From Sipunculus nudus (taxonomy: Eukaryota; Annelida; Sipuncula; Golfingiida; Sipunculidae), in assembly GCA_026874595.1 (NCBI GenBank), contig CM049306.1, forward strand, positions 106,529,142-106,593,141: a DNA stretch of 64,000 nucleotides, read 5' to 3'. Shown one piece after another: positions 1-13,799 of the stretch; position 1 is the stretch's first letter; every line of letters begins with the position of its first letter. The notes beneath the pieces are model-generated. The model saw only the letters and a list, made by a program, of their open reading frames with translations. It did not search any database and was not told the origin of the DNA. A program made the translations under genes and the position numbers.

Positions 1-3000
1 CATGCAAAACTTGAAATAAATATGATTATTATATAATGTATTATCTCACCTACAAGGATTTTCCACAGATGACCAGTATATATAGAAGTGCATGTTTACC
101 TGGACCACTCACAACATCAATCAAACCGTAAAGTGTCAATCTTAGAAGTACAGTTTACCTAGACCAGTCCTCATGTCAATCAAATCATAGTGTCAAACAC
201 AGAAGTACAGTTTACCTGGACCAGTCTTCATGTCAATCAAACATAAAGTGCCAATCATAGAAGTACAGTTTACTTGGACCAGTCTTCATGTCAATCAAAG
301 GGTAACATAGATCTACAGTTTACCTGGAAAATCATAAAGTGTCAAACATAGAAGTACAGTTTACCTGTACCAGTCTAATTGTCAATCAAACCATGAAGTG
401 TCAAACATAGAAGTACAGTTTACCTGTACCAGTCTAATTGTCAATCAAATCATGAAGTGTCAAACATAGAAGTACAGTTTACCTGTACCAGTCTAATTGT
501 CAATCAAACCATGAAGTGTCAAACATAGAAGTACAGTTTACCTGTACCAGTCTTATTGTCAATCAAACCATGAAGTGTCAAACATAGAAGTACAGTTTAC
601 CTGTACCAGTCTAATTGTTAATCAAACCATTAAGTGTCAAACATAGAAGTACAGTTTACCTGTACCAGTCTAATTGTCAATCAAATCATGAAGTGTCAAA
701 CATAGAAGTACAGTTTACCTGTACCAGTCTAATTGTCAATCAAACCATGAAGTGTCAAACATAGAAGTACAGTTTACCTGTACCAGTCTAATTGTCAATC
801 AAATCATGAAGTGTCAAACATAGAAGTACAGTTTACCTGTACCAGTCTAATTGTCAATCAAACCATGAAGTGTCAAACATAGAAGTACAGTTTACCTGTA
901 CCAGTCTAATTGTCAATCAAACCATGAAGTGTCAAACATAGAAGTACAGTTTACCTGTACCAGTCTAATTGTCAATCAAATCATGAAGTGTCAAACATAG
1001 AAGTACAGTTTACCTGTACCAGTCTAATTGAGTGTCGAACCTAGTAGCACAGTTTACCTGTACCAGTCTAATTGTCAATCAAACCATGAAGTGTCAAACA
1101 TAGAAGTACAGTTTACCTGTACCAGTCTAATTGTCAATCAAACCATTAAGTGTCAAACATAGAAGTACAGTTTACCTGTACCAGTATAATTGTCAATCAA
1201 ATCATGAAGTGTCAAACATAGAAGTACAGTTTACCTGTACCAGTCTAATTGAGTGTCAAACCTAGTAGCACAGTTTACCTGTACCAGTCTAATTGTCAAT
1301 CAAACCATGAAGTGTCAAACATAGAAGTACAGTTTACCTGTACCAGTCTAATTGTCAATCAAACCATGAAGTGTCAAACATAGAAGTACAGTTTACCTGT
1401 ACCAGTCTAATTGTCAATCAAACCATGAAGTGTCAAACATAGAAGTACAGTTTACCTGTACCAGTCTAATTGTCAATCAAATCATGAAGTGTCAAACATA
1501 GAAGTACAGTTTACCTGTACCAGTCTAATTGAGTGTCAAACCTAGTAGCACAGTTTACCTGTACCAGTCTAATTGTCAATCAAACCATGAAGTGTCAAAC
1601 ATAGAAGTACAGTTCACCTGTACAAGTCTAATTGTCAATAAAACCATGAAGTGCCAAACATAGAAGTACAGTTTACCTGTACCAGTCTAATTGTCAATCA
1701 AACCATGAAGTGTCAAACATAGAAGTACAGTTTACCTGTACCAGTCTAATTGTCAATCAAATCATGAAGTGTCAAACATAGAAGTACAGTTTACCTGTAC
1801 CAGTCTAATTGTCAATCAAACCATGAAGTGTCAAACATAGAAGTACAGTTTACCTGTACCAGTCTAATTGTCAATCAAATCATGAAGTGTCAAACATAGA
1901 AGTACAGTTTACCTGTACCAGTCTAATTGTCAATCAAACCATGAAGTGTCAAACATAGGTACAGTTCACCTGTACAAGTCTAATTGTCAATCAAACCATG
2001 AAGTGTCAAACATAGAAGTACAGTTTACCTGTACCAGTCTAATTGTCAATCAAATCATGAAGTGTCAAACATAGAAGTACAGTTTACCTGTACCAGTCTA
2101 ATTGTCAACCAAACCATGAAGTGTCAAACATAGGTACAGTTCACCTGTACAAGTCTAATTGTCAATCAAACCATGCAGTGTCAAACATAGAAGTACAGTA
2201 TACCTGTACCAGTCTAATTGTCAATCAAAACATGAAGTGTCAAACATAGAAGTACAGTTTACCTGTACCAGTCTAATTGTCAATCAAACCATGAAGTGTC
2301 AAACATAGAAGTACAGTTTACCTGTACCAGTCTAATTGTCAATCAAACCATGAAGTGTCAAACATAGGTACAGTTCACCTGTACAAGTCTAATTGTCAAT
2401 CAAACCATGAAGTGTCAAACATAGAAGTACAGTTTACCTGTACCAGTCTAATTGTCAATCAAATCATGAAGTGTCAAACATAGAAGTACAGTTTACCTGT
2501 ACCAGTCTAATTGTCAATCAAACCATGAAGTGTCAAACATAGGTACAGTTCACCTGTACAAGTCTAATTGTCAATCAAACCATGAAGTGTCAAACATAGA
2601 AGTACAGTTTACCTGTACCAGTCTAATTGTTAATCAAATCATGAAGTGTCAAACATAGAAGTACAGTTTACCTGTACCAGTCTAATTTTCAATCAAACCA
2701 TGAAGTGTCAAACATAGAAGTACAGTTTACCTGTACCAGGCTAATTGTCAATCAAACCATGAAGTGTCAAACATAGAAGTACAGTTTACCTGTACCAGTC
2801 TAATTGTCAATCAAATCATGAAGTGTCAAACATAGAAGTACAGTTTACCTGTACCAGTCTAATTGTCAATCAAATCATGAAGTGTCAAACATAGAAGTAC
2901 AGTTTACCTGTACCAGTCTAATTGTTAATCAAATCATGAAGTGTCAAACATAGAAGTACAGTTTACCTGTACCAGTCTAATTGTCAATCAAATCATGAAG

Positions 3001-6000
3001 TGTCAAACATAGAAGTACAGTTTACCTGTACCAGTCTAATTGTCAATCAAACCATGAAGTGTCAAACATAGGTACAGTTCACCTGTACCAGTCTAATTGT
3101 CAATCAAACCATGAAGTGTCAAACATAGAAGTACAGTTTACCTGTACCAGTCTAATTGTTAATCAAATCATGAAGTGTCAAACATAGAAGTACAGTTTAC
3201 CTGTACCAGTCTAATTGTCAATCAAACCATGAAGTGTCAAACATAGGTACAGTTCACCTGTACAAGTCTAATTGTCAATCAAACCATGAAGTGTCAAACA
3301 TAGAAGTACAGTTTACCTGTACCAGTCTAATTGTCAATCAAATCAAGAAGTGTCAAACATAGAAGTACAGTTTACCTGTACCAGTCTAATTGTCAATCAA
3401 ACCATGAAGTGTCAAACATAGAAGTACAGTTTACCTGTACCAGTCTAATTGTCAATCAAATCATGAAGTGTCAAACATAGAAGTACAGTTTACCTGTACC
3501 AGTCTAATTGTCAATCAAACCATGAAGTGTCAAACATAGGTACAGTTCACCTGTACAAGTCTAATTGTCAATCAAACCATGAAGTGTCAAACATAGAAGT
3601 ACAGTTTACCTGTACCAGTCTACTTGTCAATCAAACCATGAAGTGTCAAACATAGAAGTACAGTTTACCTGTACCAGTCTAATTGTCAATCAAATCATGA
3701 AGTGTCAAACATAGAAGTACAGTTTACCTGTACCAGTCTAATTGTCAATCAAACCATGAAGTGTCAAACATAGAAGTACAGTTTACCTGTACCAGTCTAA
3801 TTGTCAATCAAATCATGAAGTGTCAAACATAGAAGTACAGTTTACCTGTACCAGTCTAATTGTCAATCAAACCATGAAGTGTCAAACATAGGTACAGTTC
3901 ACCTGTACAAGTCTAATTGTCAATCAAACCATGAAGTGTCAAACATAGAAGTACAGTTTACCTGTACCAGTCTAATTGTCAATCAAATCATGAAGTGTCA
4001 AACATAGAAGTACAGTTTACCTGTACCAGTCTAATTGTCAATCAAACCATGAAGTGTCAAACATAGGTACAGTTCACCTGTACAAGTCTAATTGTCAATC
4101 AAACCATGCAGTGTCAAACATAGAAGTACAGTTTACCTGTACCAGTCTAATTGTCAATCAAAACATGAAGTGTCAAACATAGAAGTACAGTTTACCTGTA
4201 CCAGTCTAATTGTCAATCAAACCATGAAGTGTCAAACATAGAAGTACAGTTTACCTGTACCAGTCTAATTGTCAATCAAACCATGAAGTGTCAAACATAG
4301 GTACAGTTTACCTGTACCAGTCTAATTGTCAATCAAACCATGAAGTGTCAAACATAGAAGTACAGTTTACCTGTACCAGTCTAATTGTCAATCAAATCAT
4401 GAAGTGTCAAACATAGAAGTACAGTTTACCTGTACCAGTCTAATTGTCAATCAAACCATGAAGTGTCAAACATAGGTACAGTTCACCTGTACAAGTCTAA
4501 TTGTCAATCAAACCATGAAGTGTCAAACATGGAAGTACAGTTTACCTGTACCAGTCTAATTGTCAATCAAATCATGAAGTGTCAAACATAGTAGTACAGT
4601 TTACCTGTACCAGTCTAATTTTCAATCAAACCATGAAGTGTCAAACATAGAAGTACAGTTTACCTGTACCAGTCTAATTGTCAATCAAACCATGGAGTGT
4701 CAAACATAGAAGTACAGTTTACCTGTACCAGTCTAATTGTCAATCAAATCATGAAGTGTCAAACATAGAAGTACAGTTTACCTGTACCAGTCTAATTGTC
4801 AATCAAATCATGAAGTGTCAAACATAGAAGTACAGTTTACCTGTACCAGTCTAATTGTTAATCAAATCATGAAGTGTCAAACATAGAAGTACAGTTTACC
4901 TGTACCAGTCTAATTGTCAATCAAATCATGAAGTGTCAAACATAGAAGTACAGTTTACCTGTACCAGTCTAATTGTCAATCAAACCATGAAGTGTCAAAC
5001 ATAGGTACAGTTCACCTGTACAAGTCTAATTGTCAATCAAACCATGAAGTGTCAAACATAGAAGTACAGTTTACCTGTACCAGTCTAATTGTTAATCAAA
5101 TCATGAAGTGTCAAACATAGAAGTACAGTTTACCTGTACCAGTCTAATTGTCAATCAAACCATGAAGTGTCAAACATAGGTACAGTTCACCTGTACAAGT
5201 CTAATTGTCAATCAAACCATGAAGTGTCAAACATAGAAGTACAGTTTACCTGTACAAGTCTAATTGTCAATCAAATCATGAAGTGTCAAACATAAAGTAC
5301 AGTTTACCTGTACCAGTCTAATTGTCAATCAAACCATGAAGTGTCAAACATAGAAGTACAGTTTACCTGTACCAGTCTAATTGTCAATCAAATCATGAAG
5401 TGTCAAACATAGAAGTACAGTTTACCTGTACCAGTCTAATTGTCAATCAAACCATGAAGTGTCAAACATAGGTACAGTTCACCTGTACAAGTCTAATTGT
5501 CAATCAAACCATGAAGTGTCAAACATAGAAGTACAGTTTACCTGTACCAGTCTAATTGTTAATCAAATCATGAAGTGTCAAACATAAAAGTACAGTTTAC
5601 CTGTACCAGTCTAATTGTCAATCAAACCATGAAGTGTCAAACATAGGTACAGTTCACCTGTACAAGTCTAATTGTCAATCAAACCATGAAGTGTCAAACA
5701 TAGAAGTACAGTTTACCTGTACCAGTCTACTTGTCATTCAAATCATGAAGTGTCAAACATAGAAGTACAGTTTACCTGTACCAGTCTAATTGTCAATCAA
5801 ACCATGAAGTGTCAAACATAGAAGTACAGTTTACCTGTACCAGTCTAATTGTCAATCAAATCATGAAGTGTCAAACATAGAAGTACAGTTTACCTGTACC
5901 AGTCTAATTGTCAATCAAACCATGAAGTGTCAAACATAGAAGTACAGTTTACCTGTACAAGTCTAATTGTCAATCAAATCATGAAGTGTCAAACATAGAA

Positions 6001-6930
6001 GTACAGTTTACCTGTACCAGTCTAATTGTCAATCAAACCATGAAGTGTCAAACATAGATGTACAGTTTACCTGTACCAGTCTAATTGTCAATCAAACCAT
6101 GAAGTGTCAAACATAGAAGTACAGTTTACCTGGAAAGTTCCAGTCAATCGAATCATAAATTGTCAAACACAGAAGTACAGTTTACCTGTACCAGTCTAAT
6201 TGTCAATCAAACCATGAAGTGTCAAACATAGAAGTACAGTTTACCTGTACCAGTCCAATTGTCAATCAAACCATGAAGTGTCAAACATAGAAGTACAGTT
6301 TACCTGTACCAGTCTAATTGTCAATCAAATCATGAAGTGTCAAACATAGAAGTACAGTTTACCTGTACCAGTCTAATTGAGTGTCAAACCTAGTAGCACA
6401 GTTTACCTGTACCAGTCTAATTGTCAATCAAACCATGAAGTGTCAAACATAGAAGTACAGTTTACCTGTACCAGTCTAATTGTCAATCAAACCATGAAGT
6501 GTCAAACACAGAAGTACAGTTTACCTGTACCAGTCTAATTGTCAATCAAACCATGAAGTGTCAAACATAGAAGTACAGTTTACCTGTACCAGTCTAATTG
6601 TCAATCAAACCATGAAGTGTCAAACGTAGAAGTACAGTTTACCTGTACCAGTCTAATTGTCAATCAAACCATGAAGTGTCAAACATAGAAGTACAGTTTA
6701 CCTGTACCAGTCTAACTGTCAATCAAACCATGAAGTGTCAAACATAGAAGTACAGTTTTCCTGGAAAGTTCCAGTCAATCGAATCATAAATTGTCAAACA
6801 TAGAAGTACAGTTTACCTGTACCAGTCTAATTGTCAATCAAACCATGAAGTGTCAAACATAGAAGTACAGTTTTCCTGGAAAATTCCAGTCAATCGAATC
6901 ATAAATTGTCAAACATAGAAGTACAGTTTA
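1..6930. repeat. 59-bp tandem satellite array with higher-order structure
   Basis: A single tandem array fills the first 6.9 kb. The basic unit is 59 bp (for example from 399 to 457) and contains the words CAAACATAGAAGTACAG and CTGTACCAGTCTAATTGTC. The first six or so units (1-360) are diverged and the array becomes homogeneous after about 360. Recurring variants are ACCATGAAG versus ATCATGAAG, a 57-bp form lacking AA with TTCACCTGTACAAG, and a shortened form with CTAATTGAGTGTC and CCTAGTAGCAC near 1022, 1243, 1523 and 6376. Near 6131, 6771 and 6889 units carry TGGAAAGTTCCAGTC-type inserts. No long open frame exists. Spacing is continuous with no unique spacers. Confidence 0.97.
1950..5820. 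repeat. 1933-bp higher-order repeat inside the satellite (two copies)
   Basis: Rare unit variants recur at a fixed offset: CCATGCAG at 2171 and 4104, TCAATCAAAACATG at 2221 and 4154, and TCTAATTTTC at 2681 and 4614, each 1933 bp apart. The spacing of the 57-bp short units also repeats in the same order across the two blocks. This shows a block duplication of roughly 33 units, more recent than the 59-bp amplification. Confidence 0.85.
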
Positions 6931-8479
6931 TATGCCTCATTTCACACAAACACTCTGCACAAGTATCAGGAATTCCAGATATAATCTGCTCACCACTAGG
7001 GCTTCAAAGAATACTGGTATGTGTACACTTTTACTTTTACTATTTAATGTTTATCATGTTGCAATTACATCCTCAATATGCAGTCTTTTTTACTTCAAGG
7101 AGGTTAACTGTGCTGTGCAATCATTTCCAAACCAAAAGCTTTACAAGGTGATCTTTCATTTCTCCATATACCCATCCACCCTTAAAATGTCAAGATACAT
7201 ATTATTTAAAGCTGAAATGTCTTCATGTAATACTTTAAAAGTTGAGGTTGCTTGTGTTTAATGAATATTTTGAAAAAGGGAGGCTTCTTGATATTCATAT
7301 AAAAGCTGTTAACACCTTGAAAGTATAAAATATGTCTGGGAAAGAATGAAACAGTGAGCTGATCATGGGCTCAGCCATATGTATATGGTGCACAGTAAAT
7401 ATATATATATATATATACATGTACATAAGCCATCAGGTCAGCCTGTTTCATTCTAAGTTGTCTTGATTATAGTTCCACAATGCTCCAGATGTCACTTCAC
7501 TGGTTCATGAAAAGAGTGCAAATATACAGAGAAGAGAGAGAGACAGAGACAGAGAGAGGGAAGCCAATCTAGATAGCTAAATGGTTAGAAAGATATACTG
7601 TTATACATAAATATACATGTAACTTCAGTGTGTTTTAAGAGTCCCTGTAATAGCACATGCCACATGCATAGGCACACTCTTCATCCCTCACAAAAGTCAT
7701 GTCACTCTTACAATCAAGACACAATGAGTCACTAAATAAATAATCTATTTCCATTCAGGCACGCTTACCAATCAATTCTGGAAGCACACAAAACTAAAGT
7801 ATTAGTGTTGCACACGTGAGGGTTAGTACATTACCTACTGAGGCCACTTGATACATATACCTCAAATATATCATAAACATCAGCAAAGGGGTGTCTCCTA
7901 GCACTTTAGCTGATATCAACGAGACTATAAAACTCAGTAGGTCTAGTATTTAGTTTTATGACTTATTAGAAAGTTGCTAAAACTTATTTAAACACTCTGA
8001 GCAAGTGCTATGGGTTATTTCTCACACTGTTATTTTGCATACTGAACAGAAAGGATCACATATACACTCTCATACAGATACTGACATGAATCAAAACAAC
8101 CTGCATTCAGATACTCTGGGTTAAGATCACGATCCCTCAATTCATATCAGTCTATATAAACTTTTAATTACATATAGGCCTAACACTCTACTGGCCTTTT
8201 CTGTACCAAGTTTTGGATATGAAATAATATTTGTTTAACATGGATAAAGTATAAAAGGTTTACATGAAACTAGAGCTACCTATATTTGATATCTTTCTAA
8301 TTACATTTCTTACATTAGTAAGATCCATACCATAGTGGTCTCTCCAATCACAACAGTTTATTGAATCTGCAATCAATTTAAGCTGTCCCCCCCCCCCTTC
8401 TTGTTATGGAAATAGCTGGAAAAACATTGTGAAAACCTGTGTGAGATCTGAGATGGGTCAATGTCCCCCATCATGATAA
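6931..8479. other. Intergenic, no gene seen
   Basis: AT-rich unique-looking DNA. It contains an (AT)n run near 7399-7417, a GA-rich run near 7530-7560 and a C-run near 8386. Frames of 81 and 109 codons at 6906-7261 lack any recognisable motif or splice context and look like chance. Confidence 0.6.
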
Positions 8480-8760
8480 CCACTGGGATCATGAAACTGC
8501 ATCAAGGTCATCCATATTCAAACTTAGCCCTTCCTGAGGTATGTTAATGCTGCGAGTTTGGTGACCTAGCCTAAAATTTTTTTGAGTAATTGCGTTAACA
8601 TCATTTTAGCATTATCACCACTATGACCTTGAAAAATATATAAAGGTCATCCATGTTTGAACTTGACCTAGCCCTTGATAAGGTGCATTAATGTTGCAAG
8701 TTTGGTGACTTTACCTCAAATTCTTTTTGAGTTACTGAGTTAACATATCTGAAGATATAG
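8480..8760. repeat. Diverged direct repeat pair
   Basis: Two copies of a block containing AAGGTCATCCAT, CTTGACCTAGCCCTT-like sequence, then TTAATG, TGC(G/A)AGTTTGGTGAC and TTTTTGAGT lie at about 8500-8600 and 8645-8750. The wording resembles the internal subrepeats of the GTCC-type elements elsewhere in the window, so this may be an old fragment of such an element. Confidence 0.5.
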
Positions 8761-11752
8761 AAGATGGTATTTTCCAATGAGTTTTTACATGAGGTCAACC
8801 AACTGTAATAAACTTCTTTTTTACATTTTTTAAACCCTGTAATCCTAAATTTGTTCAAAATTTGCACGGTGACAGTAATAAAGGTCTCACTGAAATTTAC
8901 ATTACTATTATGTTATGAACCGCTGCAAAATATATGATAATAGTGATAAAACTGTTCTATTGCTAATATTTTTAGTAACAAAAAATCATTCTTAAAGTTA
9001 TAGTTAGTCACCAGTCTCAAACAGATAAATTAAGCAATAATGATCCAACATCATGCTGAATTTTAAAGCAATTTATACATTAATAACTGAAATATCAGAA
9101 TTGTTATGTGAATAAATTTTAATAGTGGACCAACAGTCGTAAAATGTGTCAATATGGCTCAGTATGAGGGAAAAAAACTAAGAAAAAAATATATTTATGT
9201 ATCATCTGTGGATGTGTCAAGTTAAAAATGAATTCTATTAATAATTTACATATTTCACATGACATAAAAGCTTAAAACAATAATTTTTTTAATTCACTTA
9301 TGAAAAGCTAAATATGAAACCTCTGAAGCAAATTAGGTTCTTCACTATCAAAAGGTTATATTTGATTATTGATCATAATGCTATTTATAATTTCATATCA
9401 GGCAAAAAAGGAACATATTTAGTTTAGATGGCTTTAGTGATGCATAAATCACAATATGGACCACCCAAGATTACGATTAAGGCTGACCCAATATAAATTA
9501 GTTCAAACCCTAAATCAATCCTGAATCAAGAGGTACAATATCAAAACCATGACATTTTATATATAAAACCCAGATATCTTTGTACAATATAACCAGGTTT
9601 AGTCATATTCATTTAAGTCCAATCCTTTAATGTCAACCTGTGTAAAATTTTGTGTGGGTTGACATTTTCTTTTATTCTCTCTGAGGTGGCCATACTTTGG
9701 ACCTTCCACTTTAACTTTATGCATATTAAAAACTGTAGAGCTCAAAATGAAAAAAAATCACAAGATTTACATTAAAGCAACCAGTTCACATTAAAATGCA
9801 TCACACTTGAAAACTTATATTTTAGTAATTTACAGACCTGTTCTTTTCCAAAGATGACAACACTTGTTCAAAAGTTACTGTTCTCTTTAACCCGATGTTA
9901 TCACTCTTACAAACCCAACAACCACTGGGGCTAACTGTGAAACCCAGCAAACACTGAGCCTGTGTGAATAGTACTTATATAACAATGGTATTTAGCTAGG
10001 TTACGATTTACTTACTAAGAAGACTGGCTTTGTTTCATGGTTATCTAAACATCTTTAATTAGCTGAACAAAACCTTCTGTTACCTAAATTTAGCTTGTCT
10101 CCTATTTAGAGCATACTGCAATGCCTTGTTCATCTTAATAAAGGCCTTGAAACTCAATTTATACATCATGATTGTGCATCATAATAAATTTGTATATCAT
10201 ATCTATATGTGTGGGTGTGTGTTGTGGAAGACAAAGTATATTGCTAGATCAAAGGATACTTCTGTATTACAGATTGTAGGGTGCTATAAAATCAAATTTT
10301 GGTGCAACATGAGAGACGGGGATCTTTACATCTCAGTTGACCTCTTCTGTATGGAGTCTATGCAGTCTGTGTATTAAAGAGGCAAAGTCATGTCAAAAAT
10401 TCTATAGATACAAACTGTTATTGCCTTTTTATGAGGCTCACATTAAACTAGAAACGTTCAATCTGATTCTACAGATTCAGGATCCTGTCATGATTCACCA
10501 ACTCTACTGGCGAGCTCCAGATTAAAGGCTGCCCATAATACAACAAATGACTCCTGCTCTCAGATGAGAAAAAGATAAGAGTAAATTGGATCATCTGAAT
10601 AAAAACCATATGATGGTCCAGATAACATCCAAAATTAAAAGGACTGTTCCTTGGGTATTATAAAAAAAATCATGTTTTTGCATGTAAAACTGCCAATAGA
10701 TAAAGTTGCTAACAGATAAACCTCATAACAAAACTTTACAGGATATAATATCTCATTACCTGGCTGAGTTATGACAAATCTCTTAATTGCTCAGCCAGTA
10801 ATACGCCTCATCACGAGACAGTATATAATGATTCCATGTGCATTCCTGCATCGGCCATGCTACTCACCTGTGATAAAACCATGGAAGCGGTGAACCATCA
10901 CAAACATTTTTTCTGTGTAGCACAAAGCAAAGTTTCAGATCTTCATGCAGGTATAGACTATATGTGATCTCTGACTTGGCCCAACTGTCTAAGTTTTTAA
11001 CATTTCTATATTTTCTTGTACAAATTGAAACAGGAAATAAGTGGCACTGGGCTGGCTAAAACTGTTTTAGGTATAACACTCATACTCTGACCTCATTCAG
11101 CAGAGATTCAGGAACGTAATCAAAGAATGGTGACAAATGTACAGTCACCTACGTAGAAATGAAACTGGGAATTTGGGCCTAATATTATAAGTGAATGGCA
11201 AGCTTGCATTTGTAAGAATGCAGATTTTAAGTGTAATGTCTTGTTTTTTTTTTGTTTTTTTTGTTAATACCAAGCACATGTATTCTACAAGTAGATCCCT
11301 TCCTGTTTTTGTTGGAGGTTCTATTCATCAATACACCGTAACCTCTTGGTATTGATTTATTGTAGACTTGTGGTCTGTTTGTTTACTGACTGATCCCTGG
11401 AACTAACACAAAGCAAAAGGGAATGTTAGTGAAGTTTTCAGTTCAATGTTTGTTTTACCTGGGGAAAACATATATCAGGGAAGTAAAGGACTTTGATTTA
11501 TTAGGCACAAGATACCTACAGTATGACAAATTGGCTGCTCATTTGTTCTATTGATAACCTTTGGACAGAATTTATCATAGCAAAAAATTATCAGTGGAAA
11601 TAAACAGGTGATGAACCATATAAAAATAAACACATACAAAAACACATATAAATAAACTGTGCTTGTCATTTGTTAATTCAAAATATTTGTAAGGGAAACT
11701 ATATTACTATTACTGTTCTAAGGTTTATACACAGACACACACCCACACACAC

Positions 11753-11794
<42 letters not shown>

Positions 11795-12780
11795 TTCTGT
11801 CAAGGCCCAGAACCCGAATCTGGACCTATTGGCTATCTTGATCTTGTCATATATATATATATATTTACATAGTTATAACCTTGGAACCACCTTACCCTCC
11901 TTCAGTTTCCTGAGAAAGTATATTGTTTTTTACTTTGCTTTTCAAACAACAGCTCGATCATTACTGCTGCCACAATTTATTCTGTTACTAATTCACTTTT
12001 AATGAATACAAGTTTATGACTATGCCGAGGCAGACACTAATCAACAGTTAAGAAGAAGTTTGTGTAGTACTATAATTCAATGTTTACACTCAGTTCTGTT
12101 ATATGATATCACAAAATAGTATCCATGTATAATGAAATGACATTTAATGGCTGAGCAAGGGCAAGTATTTCCCCTCTGTCAGGAGGTTTAAGTTTATTCA
12201 TTCATCTCTGTTTGTGTGTATGTCAGTTTATATTCGTTCCCAACATTACTCAGTCATGAACAGATTTTCATGAAATTGTTAGTTAGGACATTTCACAAAT
12301 GGACAAATATAGAATCATTTAGATTTTGGTGTGGATCCACACATGATCCAGAATATCATTAAGGCATCACAAATGTCAAGTCACTTGTGCTCGAATGAAG
12401 GCGGGAATATGGGCCAAAGTGAATGCAAACATGATTTTGGGAGCATTGCAGAGGCTTGCATTCCTCTGAATGCAGATTTGTAGATTTAGGTAAAACAATG
12501 GTGGCAGGGCTAATGGTGGCAGTGAGTTTTAAAGAATTTTTCACTTTAAATATAAATACAGAGGTCAATAATTAATTTAAAGAATCCAATATCAGGAGAC
12601 ATTTCCCTTGTATAATACCATACATAAATAAATACGAGAAATATCTAAATGAAAGGGGATAGATCTTGATAGTAATTTGATCAAGACTGAAGTGCTACTC
12701 ACTGAGGTTACTTTAATGTCCCATGACAAAGATCTTGAATGATATCAGTTTTAATGAAAGTGACAGTTCTAGTTTAGGCA
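8761..12780. other. Intergenic AT-rich stretch with microsatellites
   Basis: No exon-like frame with splice borders was recognised. An (AC)n run passes into a long (AT)n run at 11730-11792, with a second (AT)n at 11850-11863. The 110-codon frame across it (11670-12002) is a microsatellite artefact rich in YIYI. Confidence 0.55.
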
Positions 12781-12795
12781 TACTGCTTAAATTTC

Positions 12796-13018
12796 TGGGG
12801 CAGATCCAGGATTTAGGAAAAGAGAGGGTCTAACCCAGGAGGACTGAGGAAAAACTTAAAAAAAAGGTCCCCAGGTCAAGAAAAGGTAAAGGGGGGGGGG
12901 GGGGGAGGGGGTCCAGGCCGCAAAATTTTTATCTGAAACCCTTTAAACAAAAGTTGCTTCAGATGCAAAAGAGGGGGGGGGGGGGTCCTGAACCCCTGGA
13001 CCCCCTTGGATCCGCAGC
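12796..13018. mobile_element. Small foldback (MITE-like) element with G-runs
   Basis: The left end GGGGCAGATCCAGGAT and the right end CCCCCTTGGATCCGCAGCAC are imperfect inverted repeats around GGATCC. Two long G-runs lie inside, at 12891-12910 and 12973-12986. No protein is encoded. Superfamily and exact ends are not determined. Confidence 0.5.
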
Positions 13019-13305
13019 ACTCACTCGAACTATAGATGCAGTTAGAAGGACGTTGTTCAATTATTGAAGTGGTGTATATAAATAATAACATTTTATGATT
13101 TATTGATCAATCTTTCACTCCAGTAGGTCTACTGAGTCATACCGTTAGAGTACAAGTTACTGAACTATGAAATGATCACAGACCTATAAACTATCAGTAT
13201 GTGGTCAACTTGAACAATAAACATATTACAGGATACAGGACACTGCTGACACACATACACACACAGTACTGGTATATGTTTACTGCTGTATGACAGTTCT
13301 CTTAC

Positions 13306-13390
13306 CGGGTTTTCTCCTCACGTCTGGAGGTTGTGGTTTGGAGACCTGCCCCGCTGAGGGCCTGTCACCAGCCTTCCGAGCTTCATACAT
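13306..13390 (-). CDS. Possible first coding exon of an unknown minus-strand gene
   Basis: Reading the minus strand from the ATG at 13390 gives 28 codons that begin MYEARKAGDRPSAGQ and run to a good donor, CCCG followed by GTAAGAG, at 13305. Codon use is unlike the surrounding AT-rich DNA. Immediately upstream (13391-13470) another frame reads KKLQAINRQYQQLIRN, which would join to the exon with a frameshift, so the exon may instead be part of a longer broken exon. No partner exon was found between this point and the satellite, and the family is not recognised. The low score reflects that isolation. Confidence 0.3.
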
Positions 13391-13439
13391 TGCTTCATGC
13401 AGTTTCTAATCAGTTGCTGGTACTGTCGATTAATAGCTT

Positions 13440-13770
13440 GCAGCTTCTTAATCCTTTACTTGCCCAGTGAGTGACAATAAAATAATCAAATGATAAAAGC
13501 GCTAACTGTTGCGTTGACGAGAAGGCGATCGTAGCAAGTGATAGACTGTCGTGACATATGACCGGAATAGGCCAAGCAAACTAAACAGCCGGCATTGGTT
13601 GTCAAAGCTCGCTTCATCGCCCCCACGTTGTTCCGTCGAATTCGACCAAGTGGAACGTTCGAAACCCATGCATGCAGGGCACCTAAATAAGCAACTTTGC
13701 AACAATGTGTTTCTCATACAGTTTACACGAGTCAAATGTTCTTTCAAAACTGAAGCCACCGTACAATCGA
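13440..13770. promoter_or_regulatory. CpG-richer patch, candidate promoter region
   Basis: This patch has many CpG dinucleotides (GTTGCGTTGACGAGAAGGCG, CCCACGTTGTTCCGTCGAAT, GTGGAACGTTCG) in a background where CpG is scarce. It lies just upstream of the possible minus-strand exon at 13306-13390. Open frames of 81 and 85 codons on both strands here have no recognised content. The promoter role is inference only. Confidence 0.3.
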
Positions 13771-13799
13771 ATTGGTCAAGTATATATCTGTTTTAAAAA

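Noticed and set aside
1-6930. CRISPR array
   Set aside because: Units abut with no unique spacers, the repeats vary internally, there are no cas genes, and the genome is eukaryotic.
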